This document shows positions 26,056-35,134 of a stretch of 40,006 nucleotides of DNA, piece after piece. Both the position numbers and the translations under genes were made by a program. The notes under the pieces are model-generated. The model was not told the DNA's origin, did no database searches, and was given only the letters and a program-made list of their open reading frames with translations. The stretch comes from Acidobacteriota bacterium (GTDB lineage Bacteria > Acidobacteriota > Vicinamibacteria > Fen-336), in assembly GCA_003223555.1 (NCBI GenBank), contig QHVM01000082.1, positions 123,756 to 163,761 on the forward strand. Direction: 5' to 3'. Each line of letters starts with the position of its first letter. Position 1 is the first letter of the stretch.

Positions 26056-26631
26056 TCATCGCCGGTCGAGCTCGTTGTACAGGTCCTGGAGCCGCTGCCG
26101 CAGGAAGAGCACGGCGTAGTGCTTGCGCGAGAGCAGCGTGCTCAGCGGCACACCGGTCCGCCCGGCGATCTCCTTGAAGCTGGCACCTTCCAGCTCGTGG
26201 GCGATGAAGACGCTGCGTTGCTCCCCGGGAAGCTCGTCGAGAGCATCCTCCAGCTCCGCCCACACCGCCGAGCGCCAGTACGCATGGTCGGGGCCGTCCG
26301 CCGGGTCGAAGAGGACGTCGTCCACGCTGATTGGCTTGCGGTCGTCGGCCGTCCGCTCCCGCGCCGGGGCCGGCCGCCGCTTGCGATACCAGTCGACCAC
26401 CCGGTTCCGCGCGACGGTGAAGAGCCACGCGGTCAGCTTCTCGATCGGCTCGGTGACGCTGTAGCTCGCCACGAGCTGCAGGAGGACGTCCTGGAGGACG
26501 TCCTCGGCGTCGCTCTCGTTGCCGATCCGCCGCCGGATGAAGTCGAGGAGCCGCCTACGGTTCCGCGTGACAGAGGCTTCAAGCGACGGAGCGTCCGCCC
26601 TCCGGCCGGCCTCACCCACCAGCGCTTCCAT
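26056..26631 (-). CDS. ECF RNA polymerase sigma factor
   Basis: A 191-aa sigma-70-family group IV factor. Region 2 is seen in NRRRLLDFIRRRIGNESDAE, DVLQDVLLQLVASY and KLTAWLFTVARNRVVDWYRK. Region 4 is seen in ELEDALDELPGEQRSVFIAH and EGASFKEIAGRTGVPLST, followed by LLSRKHYAVLFLRQRL. The linker (DDRKPISVDDVLFDPADG) is longer than in minimal ECFs. ATG 26631 is a natural start. The downstream 119-aa membrane protein is 13 nt away. An inverted repeat at 26643-26660 sits directly upstream and could mediate regulation. Targets may include the neighbouring TonB receptor or PKD genes, but this is not shown. Confidence 0.93.
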   Translation of the reverse strand: MEALVGEAGRRADAPSLEASVTRNRRRLLDFIRRRIGNESDAEDVLQDVLLQLVASYSVTEPIEKLTAWLFTVARNRVVDWYRKRRPAPARERTADDRKPISVDDVLFDPADGPDHAYWRSAVWAELEDALDELPGEQRSVFIAHELEGASFKEIAGRTGVPLSTLLSRKHYAVLFLRQRLQDLYNELDRR

Positions 26632-26642
26632 CCCTCTATCCT

Positions 26643-26660
26643 CTCGTATAGACGTACGAG
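26643..26660. promoter_or_regulatory. Inverted repeat upstream of the ECF sigma gene
   Basis: CTCGTA-TAGACG-TACGAG has exact 6-bp arms 12 nt before ATG 26631, in the 61-nt gap after the PKD gene stop. There is no T-run, so it is not an obvious terminator. An operator or leader hairpin is possible. Confidence 0.4.
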
Positions 26661-26692
26661 GGGCGGGGATATTGTGGATGCGGTCCCGCGCT

Positions 26693-28917
26693 CTAGCGCT
26701 TGCTCAGGGCGATGCTGGTCCCGTTGCTGTCGCCGTCGGGATCGTGGTTGTCCGCGGGCTTGTAGGTCATGGTCGCGTGGGTCAGGCCGGTCACGGCAAA
26801 GGTCACGGTCTTGATCGCGGCGGGAACGGACCTGGCCACGACGCACCGGCCGCTGAGATCGCTCGTGCACGAGGCCGTGCCCCCGGTCGACCACGAGCCG
26901 GTCACGGTTGCGCCGGCGGCCGGGACGTGGCTGCTGTCATGGACCGTGATCGTGACGGTCGGCGTCCAAGTCCCGCCCTGGCTCGAAACACTGCCGTCCA
27001 GGTCGCCGATGTGGGCCTCGGTCACCGTGACGGCCCTGCTCTGCGCGGCCGTGGCGCCACCGTTGTCGGTGACCGTCAACGTGACGGTGTAGGCGCCGGC
27101 CGTGCCGTATGCATGGGTGGCGGTTGCGCCCGACCCGGTCGTGCCGTCTCCAAAAGCCCAACCGTAGGCGGTGACCGTTCCATCGGAATCCGAGGACGCA
27201 GACGCGTTGAAGCTGCAGGTGAGCCCGCCGCAAGTCGACATGAACGAGGCGACGGGTGGCGTGTTGACGGACGTGACGACATGGCTCGTGGTGCCCGTCG
27301 CTCCGAGGTTGTCGGTGACCGTAAGGGCCACGGTGAAGTTGCCGCCCGCCGCATACGAATGGCCGATGTTCACGCCCGCGGCCGTCGTCCCGTCGCCGAA
27401 GGTCCAGGCGTAGCCCGCGATCGTGCCGTCGGGATCGTAGGACGAGGACGCGTTGAAGCCGCAGTGAGACCGCTGCAGGTCGAGGTGAACGCGGCCACGG
27501 GTGGACGGTTGCCGACGGTGACGACCTGGCTCTGGGTGCCCGTGGCCCCGAGGCCGTCGGTGATGGTCAGCGTCACCGTGTAGCTGCCGGACGCCGGATA
27601 GTAATGGCGCAAGACATAGAGACCCTGGCCCTGCGCGCCCTGCGTCGTCCCGTCCCCGAAGTCCCAGCTGAATCCGGCGATCCACCCGTCCGCGTCCGAG
27701 GAGGACAGGGGGTCGAAGTCGCAGAAGAGTCCGGAGCATGTTGCCGTGAACGAGGCCACCGGCGGGACGTTCGCGGCGACCACGACGGTCTGGCTCTGCG
27801 CGCCCGTCAGGGCGGCCTCGTCGGTCACCGTCAGCGTCACCGTATGAGGGCCGGGGTCAGCGAAGGTGTGGCTCGCGCTCGCGCCGTCGCCAGTGGCGCC
27901 GTCGCCGAAGTCCCAAGCGTAGGACGTGATCGGCGAGCCGAGATCCCACGAAGGCGAGCCGTCGAACGTGCACGAGAGGGCGGTGCACGCGTAGTGGAAC
28001 CGGGCGAACGGACGCGGCGTGTCCGTGCGGCGCGTCCAGGAGGGGTTGGATCCGCCGGCCACGATATGGAAGTGGGTGCCGTCGGCGTTGCCGACGTAGA
28101 CCGTGTCGTAGCAGAGATGGCCGTCGGCCTCGCACACGTGGGTCACGACCGCGCCCGCGAACCGGCTGCCGTCCAATGACCACGCCGGCCGGACCGCCCC
28201 GACGCCGTCACCCATCGGGCTGACGGCGCTGCCGTCGGCGTTCATGACGGCGGTCCTCTCGGTGAGGCCGTACCGTCCCGTCGCGAAGGCGATCCTCGTC
28301 CCATCCGGCGAGTAGGCGGCGCCCGAGTCCCAGGCCGGATCGTCGGTGAGGCGGACGAGATCGGTGCCGTCGGCCGCCATCGAGCAGATGTCCAGGTTTC
28401 CGGCCACGACCGCGCAGTCGAACGCGAGCCGGGCGCCGTCGGGCGACCAGGTCGGCTGCCCCACGAACCCCACCTCATGGGTGACCTGCGTGAGGCCGGA
28501 TCCATCGGGCTTCATGACGAAGAGCTCGCTCGTCCCCGTTCGGGTGCTCGTGAACGCGATCTTCGCCCCGTCCGGCGACCACGCCGGTTCCGTATCCGGG
28601 GCGGGGTCGTTGGTCAGGTTGGTGAGGGTCCCATCGTTGAGCTCCAGCACGAAGATGTCGTCCCGCTGCGGCCCTCCGCTCAGCGCGAGCTTCGATCCGT
28701 CGGGGGACCACGAGAGATCGATGCCTTCGGCGACGGACACCGCGCTCGAGCCATCCGGGTTGGCCACGACGATGTGGCACCAGAGCTGTGGCTCGTCGCT
28801 CCAGTAGTCCACGTAGCAGTCGTCATAGGCGAGCCGCTCCACGGGCTGCTGGGCGGCGGCCGTCCGGGCTCCGATCGAGACGGCAAGACAACACAACACG
28901 CCGGCGAGCTTCGTCAT
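26693..28917 (-). CDS. Secreted TolB-propeller/PKD-domain protein, frameshifted
   Basis: A signal peptide (LAGVLCCLAVSIGARTAAAQ) is followed by a TolB/PD40-type beta-propeller (about residues 30-290) with at least five WSPDGxKIAF-type repeats. Four PKD domains follow, each with a core like YAWDFGDG or WTFGDGTT and a closing YTVTLTVTD. The end is an Ig-like/Big domain (TWTPTVTITVHDSSHVPAAG) and TSIALSKR. At about 27461-27467 the frame breaks inside PKD3: TCSGLT is followed by nonsense in the first frame, while the next frame reads CGFNASSSYDPDGTI. One extra base would restore a protein of about 741 aa. ATG 28917 is chosen for the signal peptide; the frame is open further upstream. Such proteins are extracellular or surface binding or scaffold proteins. 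Confidence 0.85.
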
Positions 28918-28947
28918 GGCCCGGTGACCCCCGAGGGATAGCGACCC

Positions 28948-29005
28948 TTGATACGCGTCTCGCGGGCAAAGGGTCCATGTCCGGGCGTTGACTTGTTGTT
29001 GACTT
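28948..29005 (-). promoter_or_regulatory. Promoter with upstream direct repeats (PKD gene)
   Basis: On the minus strand TGGACC (28972-28977), 18 bp and TATCAA (28948-28953) form a weak promoter about 31 nt before ATG 28917. Just upstream, GTTGACTT is repeated at 28987-28994 and 28998-29005 (plus-strand reading), an 11-bp period like the tandem half-sites of OmpR/PhoB-type response regulators. The position next to the -35 suits an activator. Confidence 0.35.
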
Positions 29006-29125
29006 TCATCTGACCGGCCAAGTCCTTCGGTGACTGTTCGTTCCAACGAAGACCTTTTCCAATGCTGCGGCAGCGCTTGGGCCAGGCGCGCGGGCGCATC
29101 CTCGGCCGCCCCCTCCGCGACGTCG

Positions 29126-29260
29126 TCAGCGGGCCCGCACGGCCGGTGTGACCAGCCCACAGCGCTTCAGGAGCGCCCGGAAACGAGCGTCGGCGCGAAG
29201 GTCGTCCCACTTCGGATCGACGGGCAGATAGACGAGGTGCAACAGTCGGCGTCCGAAGAA
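29126..29260 (-). pseudogene. C-terminal remnant of a TPR/kinase-type protein
   Basis: The only gene-like content in the 351-nt gap between the PKD gene (28917) and the aminotransferase stop (29269). Minus-strand codons from 29260 to the TGA at 29126 read LLHLVYLPVDPKWDDLRADA then RFRALLKRCGL. This strongly resembles the usual C-terminus of TPR-containing Ser/Thr kinases or adenylate-cyclase-like regulators, of the form DPxxDPLRxDPRFxxLLRRxGL. A TAG immediately upstream (29261-29263) closes the frame and there is no start codon, so it is a decayed 3' end whose body has been lost. The rest of the gap carries the PKD promoter region. Confidence 0.6.
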
Positions 29261-29268
29261 CTACATCC

Positions 29269-30450
29269 CTACAGGAGCTTCAGATAGCGCGCCAGCCGCC
29301 GGACGCCCTCGGCCAGCCGTTCCTGGCTGGCGGCGAAGCACCAGCGCAGGAAGCCGTCGCCTTCGGGTCCGAAGGCGCTGCCAGGGGCGAGACCCAGCCG
29401 TGCATCGCGGACGAGACGCTTGCAGAAGTCGAGGCTATCCTCGACGCCTTCGACGCGGAAGAAGGCGTACATCGCGCCCGGAGGCGAGGCGACTTCGATG
29501 CCGTTGATGGCGTCGAGCTGCGCGACGAGGAAATCGCGCGCCGCTCGGAGACGCCCGAGCGTGTGCTGTACGGTCGGCTCGCCGTCGGTGATCGCGACCA
29601 CGCCGGCGCGCTGCACGAATGCCGGCGCGCAGGAGGTGTTGTACTCGATGAGCTTGCCGAGGTCGGGCATCAGCGCCGGCGGGGCGATGATCCAGCCCAG
29701 CCGCCAACCGGTCATCAGCCATGCCTTGGAGAAGCTGTTGGTGCTGACGACACGGTCGCCCGCGTCGGCCAGATCCAGGAAGGAGGGGGCCGAGCCGCCT
29801 TCGTAGTACAGGCGCTCGTAGACGTCGTCGGCGATGATCCAGATGCCGTGCCGGCGGCACTGCGCGAGAATCGCCTCCTGAGCCTGGCGCTCGAGGGCCC
29901 ACCCGGTCGGGTTGTTCGGCGAATTGATGATGACCGCGCGCGTTCCCGGCGCCAGCGCGCCGAGGAGGCGCTCGAGATCGAGCTGCCAGCCCTTTTCACC
30001 GAATCGCAGCCCGACGCGCACCACTTCCGCGCCGAGGATCCTGGGGCTCTCGGTGAGATTGGGCCACACCGGCGTCACGCAGACGATGCGGTCGCCGGGG
30101 TCGACGAGCGCTTCCAGGGTGAGCATCAGCGCGCTCATGCCCGACGAGGTGACCGCGACCTGACCGGCCGCCACCGGACAATGCCGCGACGTCACGTAAC
30201 CGGCGATCGCCTCGCGCAGCTCGGGGATGCCGAGGTTCTGCGTGTAGAAGGTCTCCCCCGCGGCGATCGAGGCGACGGCCGCGCTGCGAATGTACTCTGG
30301 CGTCACCTCGTCGGGCTCGCCGAACCAGAACGGCAGGACGCCGGGGTCGCCCATGCCGGCGTTGGCGACCTCGCGGATCTGCGAGGCGACCAGCGCCCGC
30401 ACGCCGACGCGCGCGCGAAGGTCGTGCGTGTCGCGAGCGCGGTCGTTCAC
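29269..30450 (-). CDS. PLP-dependent class I/II aminotransferase (aspartate aminotransferase-like)
   Basis: A fold-type I aminotransferase of about 393 aa. Motifs: WFGEPDEVTPEYI near the N-terminus, YTQNLGIPELREAIAGY, SSGMSALMLTLEAL (PLP-phosphate contacts), INSPNNPTGW (Asn), IIADDVYERLYYEG (Asp and Tyr), and STNSFSKAWLMTGWRLGW (Schiff-base Lys). FLRWCFAASQERL carries the C-terminal Arg. The frame stays open to 30507, but that start would lie inside the tRNA-Gln gene. GTG 30450 (GTG AAC GAC) is the first sensible start after the tRNA. The CTG/TAG stop overlaps nothing, and the gene is followed by a gene remnant. Substrate is unknown; it is a different subfamily from the enzyme at 16445. Confidence 0.9.
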   Translation of the reverse strand: MNDRARDTHDLRARVGVRALVASQIREVANAGMGDPGVLPFWFGEPDEVTPEYIRSAAVASIAAGETFYTQNLGIPELREAIAGYVTSRHCPVAAGQVAVTSSGMSALMLTLEALVDPGDRIVCVTPVWPNLTESPRILGAEVVRVGLRFGEKGWQLDLERLLGALAPGTRAVIINSPNNPTGWALERQAQEAILAQCRRHGIWIIADDVYERLYYEGGSAPSFLDLADAGDRVVSTNSFSKAWLMTGWRLGWIIAPPALMPDLGKLIEYNTSCAPAFVQRAGVVAITDGEPTVQHTLGRLRAARDFLVAQLDAINGIEVASPPGAMYAFFRVEGVEDSLDFCKRLVRDARLGLAPGSAFGPEGDGFLRWCFAASQERLAEGVRRLARYLKLL

Positions 30451-30472
30451 CGGATCTAGGTCACCGAGGGGA

Positions 30473-30546
30473 TGGCTGGGAGGCAGGGACTCGAACCCCG
30501 ATTCCATGGTCCAGAGCCATGTGTCCTACCGTTGGACGACCTCCCA
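30473..30546 (-). tRNA. trnQ: tRNA-Gln (anticodon CUG)
   Basis: A complete cloverleaf can be folded. Acceptor TGGGAGG (30540-30546) pairs with CCTCCCA (30477-30483), then discriminator G and an encoded CCA (30473-30475). The D arm is GTCC/GGAC. The anticodon stem CATGG/CCATG holds the loop CTCTGGA with anticodon CTG. The T arm is CGGGG-TTCGAGT-CCCTG. The U1-A72 pair is characteristic of tRNA-Gln. The variable loop has four bases. Confidence 0.95.
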
Positions 30547-30563
30547 ACGACGGCGGAAGGACC

Positions 30564-30593
30564 AGTCTAGCGGACGGCCCGCGGCACGGTCAA
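30564..30593 (-). promoter_or_regulatory. Promoter of tRNA-Gln
   Basis: Minus-strand TTGACC (30588-30593), 18 bp, TAGACT (30564-30569). Transcription would start near 30557, about 11 nt before the mature 5' end at 30546, as expected for a tRNA precursor. Confidence 0.65.
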
Positions 30594-30631
30594 ACGCGAG
30601 AGCCGGCCGCGTCCTCGGGTAAACTGCTCCC

Positions 30632-31339
30632 GTGACGCTGCTCCTCGCGCTCCTGCTCGCTTCACCGTTGCCGAGCGAGACCCACCAGCTCGTGCTCTCC
30701 GTGGCCGCCGGTTGGTCCGCCACGCAGGGCGAGTCGCGCCGGTACGAGCGAGCCGGGCCGCGCGCGCCCTGGCGCGCGGTGGGACCCGCCTTCCCCGTTT
30801 CCCTGGGTCGCTCCGGACTGGCCTGGGGCCGCGGGCTGCATCCCGCGCGGCTCGAAGGCCCCGTGAAGAAGGAGGGCGACGGGCGCGCGCCCGCGGGCGC
30901 ATTCGACCTGCGCCTCGTCACCGGCTACGCTCCCTCGGCGCCGCCGGGCACCCGAATGCCGTATCGCCAGGCCACCGAGAGCCTGGAGTGCGTCGACGAC
31001 CCCACTTCGGCTTTCTACAACCAGCTCGCCGATACGACGCGGGTGGTGAAGGACTGGTCCTCGGCCGAGGACATGCGGCGCGACGACGAGCTGTACCGTT
31101 TCGTCGTCTGGGTGGGGCACAACGACGCGCCGGTCGCGCCCGGCGCCGGAAGCTGCATCTTCCTTCATCTCCGCCGGGACCCCGCCTCCACGACCGCCGG
31201 CTGCACCGCTTTCGAGCCGTCGCCGATGGAGGCCCTGCTGCGCTGGCTGGACCCTGCCGCCCGCCCGGTACTGGTGCAGCTTCCCGAAGCGGAATACCGC
31301 TCGCGGGCGGCTGCATGGGAGCTGCCGCCGCCGCGATAA
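30632..31339 (+). CDS. L,D-transpeptidase (YkuD)-like exported protein
   Basis: A 235-aa protein with a short signal peptide (TLLLALLLASPLPSE). It has the YkuD-type signature: a conserved His in SCIFLHLRR, and STTAGCTAF with the nucleophilic Cys about 15 residues later, matching HX14-17[S/T]xGC. KKEGDGRAPAGAFDL is the typical start of the catalytic domain. YkuD enzymes form 3-3 peptidoglycan cross-links or attach lipoproteins to peptidoglycan; distant members have other amidase-like roles, so the activity is inferred. GTG 30632 gives the signal peptide. A -10-like TAAACT (30620-30625) lies only 6 nt before it, so the message may be leaderless. The next gene follows after 6 nt. Confidence 0.87.
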   Translation: MTLLLALLLASPLPSETHQLVLSVAAGWSATQGESRRYERAGPRAPWRAVGPAFPVSLGRSGLAWGRGLHPARLEGPVKKEGDGRAPAGAFDLRLVTGYAPSAPPGTRMPYRQATESLECVDDPTSAFYNQLADTTRVVKDWSSAEDMRRDDELYRFVVWVGHNDAPVAPGAGSCIFLHLRRDPASTTAGCTAFEPSPMEALLRWLDPAARPVLVQLPEAEYRSRAAAWELPPPR

Positions 31340-31345
31340 GGCGAC

Positions 31346-32542
31346 ATGGGCGCCCTCCGCCTCGATCCGGACCAGCGCTTCACGTGCAGCCAGTGCGGCC
31401 GGTGCTGCCGCCGCGGCTGGGACATCGCCCTCACGCCGGGGGAGGTGAAGGCGTACCGGCAGGCGAAGGCCGAGCGCTACTACCGCGAGCGCGAGGACGT
31501 GCCCGAGGGCGCCGACGCCGACCCCTTCGAGCCGCTGCCCGGCGGCTATGCCCGCATCCGCAAGCGCGCCGACGGCGCCTGCGGCTTCCTCTCCGCCGAC
31601 AACCGCTGCCGCATCCACGAGGAGCTGGGCGCGGAGCACAAGCCGCTCACGTGCCGCCTGTTCCCGCTGCGCTTTCATCCCGCGGAGGGCGCGGCGGTCG
31701 TGACGGTCAGCTTCTGCTGCCCGACCGTGGTGAAGAGCATGGGGGCTCCGCTCGGCGCGCAGGCGCGAGACATCGCCGCTCTGCGCAAGGCATGGCAGCG
31801 CGACTATCCCGAGCGGGAGCTGAAGGTCGAGCTGGTGGCCGGCCGCGCTCTCCCTCAGGACACGCTGGCGACGCTGCGAGCCATCCTGCGCGAGATGCTC
31901 GACCGGCCGGGAAGCGCCGCGCGGCCTGACCTGCGCGCCAACGTGATGCGCATGGCCCGCTTCCTCGAGGACCTCTCGCGTCACCGGGTCGCGCGCCTGC
32001 CCCCGCCGCGGCTGGCCGAGTACGTCGAGCTGACCGGCCGCTATGCCGCGAAGAGCGAGCAGCCGCTGCCTCCGCGCCCGCCTTCGGCCCTCGGCCGGCT
32101 GCTCTTCCGGGGCTTCCTGTTCGCGGTGGTGGCCGCGCGCGAGCAGCTCGTGGCGCACGCCCACGGCGTCGGCCCCGGGCTCCCCGGCCTCGACCTCGCC
32201 GCGGCGCGGGCGGCCGAGCTGGATCCGAGCGATCCGGAGATCCACGCCGTGGCCTGGAACTACCTCCGCGCTGCCGTGGCGACGCTCGGCACCGGGCGCC
32301 GTCCGGTCCTCGACGAGCTGGCCGTGGCGGTGGGCTTCCTGAACGCGGCGGGCGTGCTCGCCGCCCAGCGCGCAGCGAGGAAGGGCCGAGGGAAGGTCGA
32401 CGCCGAGAGCTTCAGCGAGGGCTTGATGCAGGCCGTCGACCTCACTCACGCCGACAGCCAGGGTCTTCTCGGGCGGCTCCTCGGCCCGCTCTCGGGCGGC
32501 CTCGAGTCGCTCTACCTGTTTGCGAGCGGGCGGGCGGTCTGA
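31346..32542 (+). CDS. YkgJ-family cysteine-cluster protein
   Basis: A 398-aa protein whose N-terminal 140 residues carry the CxxCxxCC-type cluster of the YkgJ (UPF0153) family: FTCSQCGRCCRRGWDIALTP, then ACGFLSADNRCRIHE, LTCRLFPLRF and SFCCPTV. The cysteines probably bind a metal or Fe-S cluster; the family's biochemical function is not established. The C-terminal 250 residues are helical (TLATLRAILREMLDRPG, LRANVMRMARFLEDLSRH) and have no recognised motif. The ATG is 6 nt after the transpeptidase-like stop, so the two are cotranscribed. It ends 1 nt short of the convergent peptidase stop. A long minus-strand frame across both genes is a spurious read-through. Confidence 0.88.
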   Translation: MGALRLDPDQRFTCSQCGRCCRRGWDIALTPGEVKAYRQAKAERYYREREDVPEGADADPFEPLPGGYARIRKRADGACGFLSADNRCRIHEELGAEHKPLTCRLFPLRFHPAEGAAVVTVSFCCPTVVKSMGAPLGAQARDIAALRKAWQRDYPERELKVELVAGRALPQDTLATLRAILREMLDRPGSAARPDLRANVMRMARFLEDLSRHRVARLPPPRLAEYVELTGRYAAKSEQPLPPRPPSALGRLLFRGFLFAVVAAREQLVAHAHGVGPGLPGLDLAAARAAELDPSDPEIHAVAWNYLRAAVATLGTGRRPVLDELAVAVGFLNAAGVLAAQRAARKGRGKVDAESFSEGLMQAVDLTHADSQGLLGRLLGPLSGGLESLYLFASGRAV

Positions 32543-32543
32543 G

Positions 32544-35134
32544 TCATCCGGAAGAAGGAAGAAGGAGCGCGTTGAAGAGCGCCCTGAAGGTGGCATGGGG
32601 CTGGCCGCGGAACTGGGGGCGGAAGCCGAAGAGCACCACCCGGCCGTGGCCGAACGGCGCCTCCACCAGCGCCGCCTTCTTCGCGATCCTCGACTCGCCA
32701 AGGAGCCACCCCGAGTAGAGGACGTCCCGGTCGGCGAAGCGGGCCACGACGCGCGGCTGCGCCCGGCCGGTCGGTCGTCGAAGGCCGGCCCGTTCTCGAC
32801 GAACACGTACCCGTCCTTGGGCAGGCCCCACGCCAGCGGCTGGGCGGGGTCGAAGCCCACCCGCAGCAGCCCTCCGGGCGCGTAGTACTCCTGGGCCGGC
32901 ACGCCCTTCAGAACGTTGCGCACGCCGAGGCCGAAGAGGTCGATGGGCAGGTCGGCCGCCGAGTCGAGGGCCACGAGCGTGCCGCCGTCCTTGACGAACT
33001 GCTCGAGGGCCGAGGCGCCCGCCAGGCCCAGCCCGCCCGTGTACTCCGGGGGCTCGCTGCCGGGCGCGTTGCCGTCGAGGATGGACTTCTCCGGCGCGTC
33101 GGGGAGGACGATGACGTCCAGGCTCTCGCGGAGCGAGCCCCGGCGGACGTCGGCGTCCAGCAGCGTGCGGTAGGGGAACTCGTACTGCTCGAGCACCCAC
33201 CGCGTCCAGCCCTCGTCGATGTTCGGCACCCACGACCGGTAGACCGCGATGCGGGGCGCCTTGATGACGGCGAGCGCGGCGACCGACGGCACCGACTCGA
33301 CGGCGAGCACGGGCAGGCCGCGCTCGCGAGCCACCGCTTCCGCCGCGCTCCGCGCGAGCCCGTTCAGCACGAACGTGCCGGCCGGGAAATCGCGGCCGCC
33401 GGCGCCGAAGGCGGCCGTCGCGCGCCGCACCTCGCCGCCGGCCTTCCAGGCCCGGTTGGCGAGGAGGAAAGCGTCGTTGGAGCGCGGGGAGAGGAGGTAG
33501 ATGCTTCCTCCTCCGGCCACGGCGCCCGGCTCGGACGCCGGCCCGGTCACCGGCTCCAGCGGAGCCTCGAAGGGCCTGGCCACCCAGTAGCCCTCGACCC
33601 CCATCTGGGCGGGGAGGGTCCAACCGGTGATGTCGTAGGGCCGGAGCGGCGGCCCGTTCGGCCCTTCGCGCCGGTCGGGGTAGCGCTGGGTCTCGAGCAG
33701 GTCCTTGGCGTAGGCGCGGAACGGCTGAGCCATGAGGACGACGAACGACTGGCGCGGGAACGTCTTGTCGCCCGCCTTGAACTCGGCGGTGGCGCGGTGC
33801 ACCTCGACGGCCCCCGTGCGCAGGACGTCCACCAGCTTGGCGGCCGCGGTGGGATCGAACTGCGCCTGGGCGGCCGGGATCACGTAGGCGTAGGGATCGC
33901 CCTTCTTCCCGGCCGCGATGGCGTCGCGGCCCATGAGGTACATGCCGTAGAGCCAGTCGCTCCGCTTGCGCGCGCCCACGTCGAGGGTGGCCAGGGACGC
34001 GGTGAGGATGTAGTCGACGGCGTCCCGCAGGCGCCACCAGCCGCCCCGCCAGGGGCTCGGGTAGAAGGTGGTGGGCGTGTCGGTGGGCACGCCGTTGCGG
34101 AAGCGCCTCGGCAGCTTCGCGGGGTCGTACTCGTGGGGGGTCGCGTAGCGCCAGAGCGCGGTCTCGGTGAGGATGCCGACCATGTTGTGGAAGTACGGCG
34201 CGGTGCGCATGCCGCCGTTCCACCACGTATCGAATCCGATGCGCGAGATCGCGCCGCGTTTGCCTTCCTGATCGAGCCGCCGCGTCATCGCGTCGCCCAC
34301 CAGATTCACGCCGCGCATGACGAGCGCCGGGATGTTCGGGTTCATGGGATCGTCGAAGGGCGGCACGAAGATGCGGGCCGGGAAGGGCGCCGACTGGTGG
34401 TGGTTGTAGACGATCTGGGGGAAGAGCTCGTCGTAGAGCAGCCGGCCGACGTTGCGCGACTCGGGCATGTTGAACATGTACCAGTCGCGGTTGTTGTCGT
34501 GGCCGACGTAGCGGTGGTACAGCTCCACCATCGGCGCCACCTCGTACGGCGTGCCGAGGTTCCGGTTGTACCAGGCCACCACCTTGTCGAGGCCGTCGGG
34601 GTTCATCACCGGGACCTGGACGAGGATCACCTCGTCGCGGATGCGCCGCATCTCGTCGCTCTCCTCGGTGGCCACCCGCCAGGCCAGCTCGGGGGCGTGC
34701 TGGGCCGGCGCCACCTCGGTTGCGTGGAGGCCGGAGTCGATCCACACGATGGCCTTGCCTTCGGCGGCCAGGGCGCGGGCCTGGGCGTCGTCGAGGCCGC
34801 GGGCCAGGGCGAGCCGGCGGGCGATCTCCTTGTAGTGGTCGAGCTTCTTGAGGTTGGCCTCGGAGCTGATGAAGGCGGCGATCATCGCGCGGCCTTCGGC
34901 GGTGGGGCCGATGTCGCGCACGATGACCCGGGCGGAGGCGGCGTCGAGGGCCCGGAAGTACCTCACGATCGTCTCGTAGTCGGCGAGCTTGCGGTCGGAG
35001 CCGGGCCGGAAGCCGATCACGTCCTCGGGCCTCGGGACGGGAGAAGCGCCGAGCAGCCGACCGGCCGCCAGGGCCGCGGCCAGGAGGCCCGCGCTGCGCT
35101 GGAGGCGCGTCATTCCCGCCTTCGGGCCGCTCAT
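32544..35134 (-). CDS. M14-type metallopeptidase with GATase-like C-terminal domain (copy 1), frameshifted
   Basis: A secreted zinc carboxypeptidase-like protein. After a hydrophobic N-terminus come zinc ligands in GLHATE (His137, Glu140), NPDG, GHDNNRDWYMFN, IVYNHHQS (third His) and ILTETALW (catalytic-type Glu324). From about residue 610 a GATase/DUF4350-like domain follows (KAPRIAVYRSWVPNIDEGWT, GGTLVALDSAADLPIDLFG). The frame breaks at about 32755-32785, just after AFDDRPAG. The adjacent frame carries the expected ending, VLYSGWLLGESRIAKKAALV and GRVVLFGFRPQFR, aligning with the next paralogue, and stops at 32544. Without the shift the frame would run on for 600 codons antisense to two genes. 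ATG 35134 overlaps the upstream stop (ATGA); ATG 35113 is an alternative giving a tighter signal peptide. Confidence 0.85.

Noticed and set aside
30451-30507. Upstream start (ATG 30507) for the aminotransferase
   Set aside because: It lies inside the tRNA-Gln gene; a coding start there is implausible, and GTG 30450 serves.
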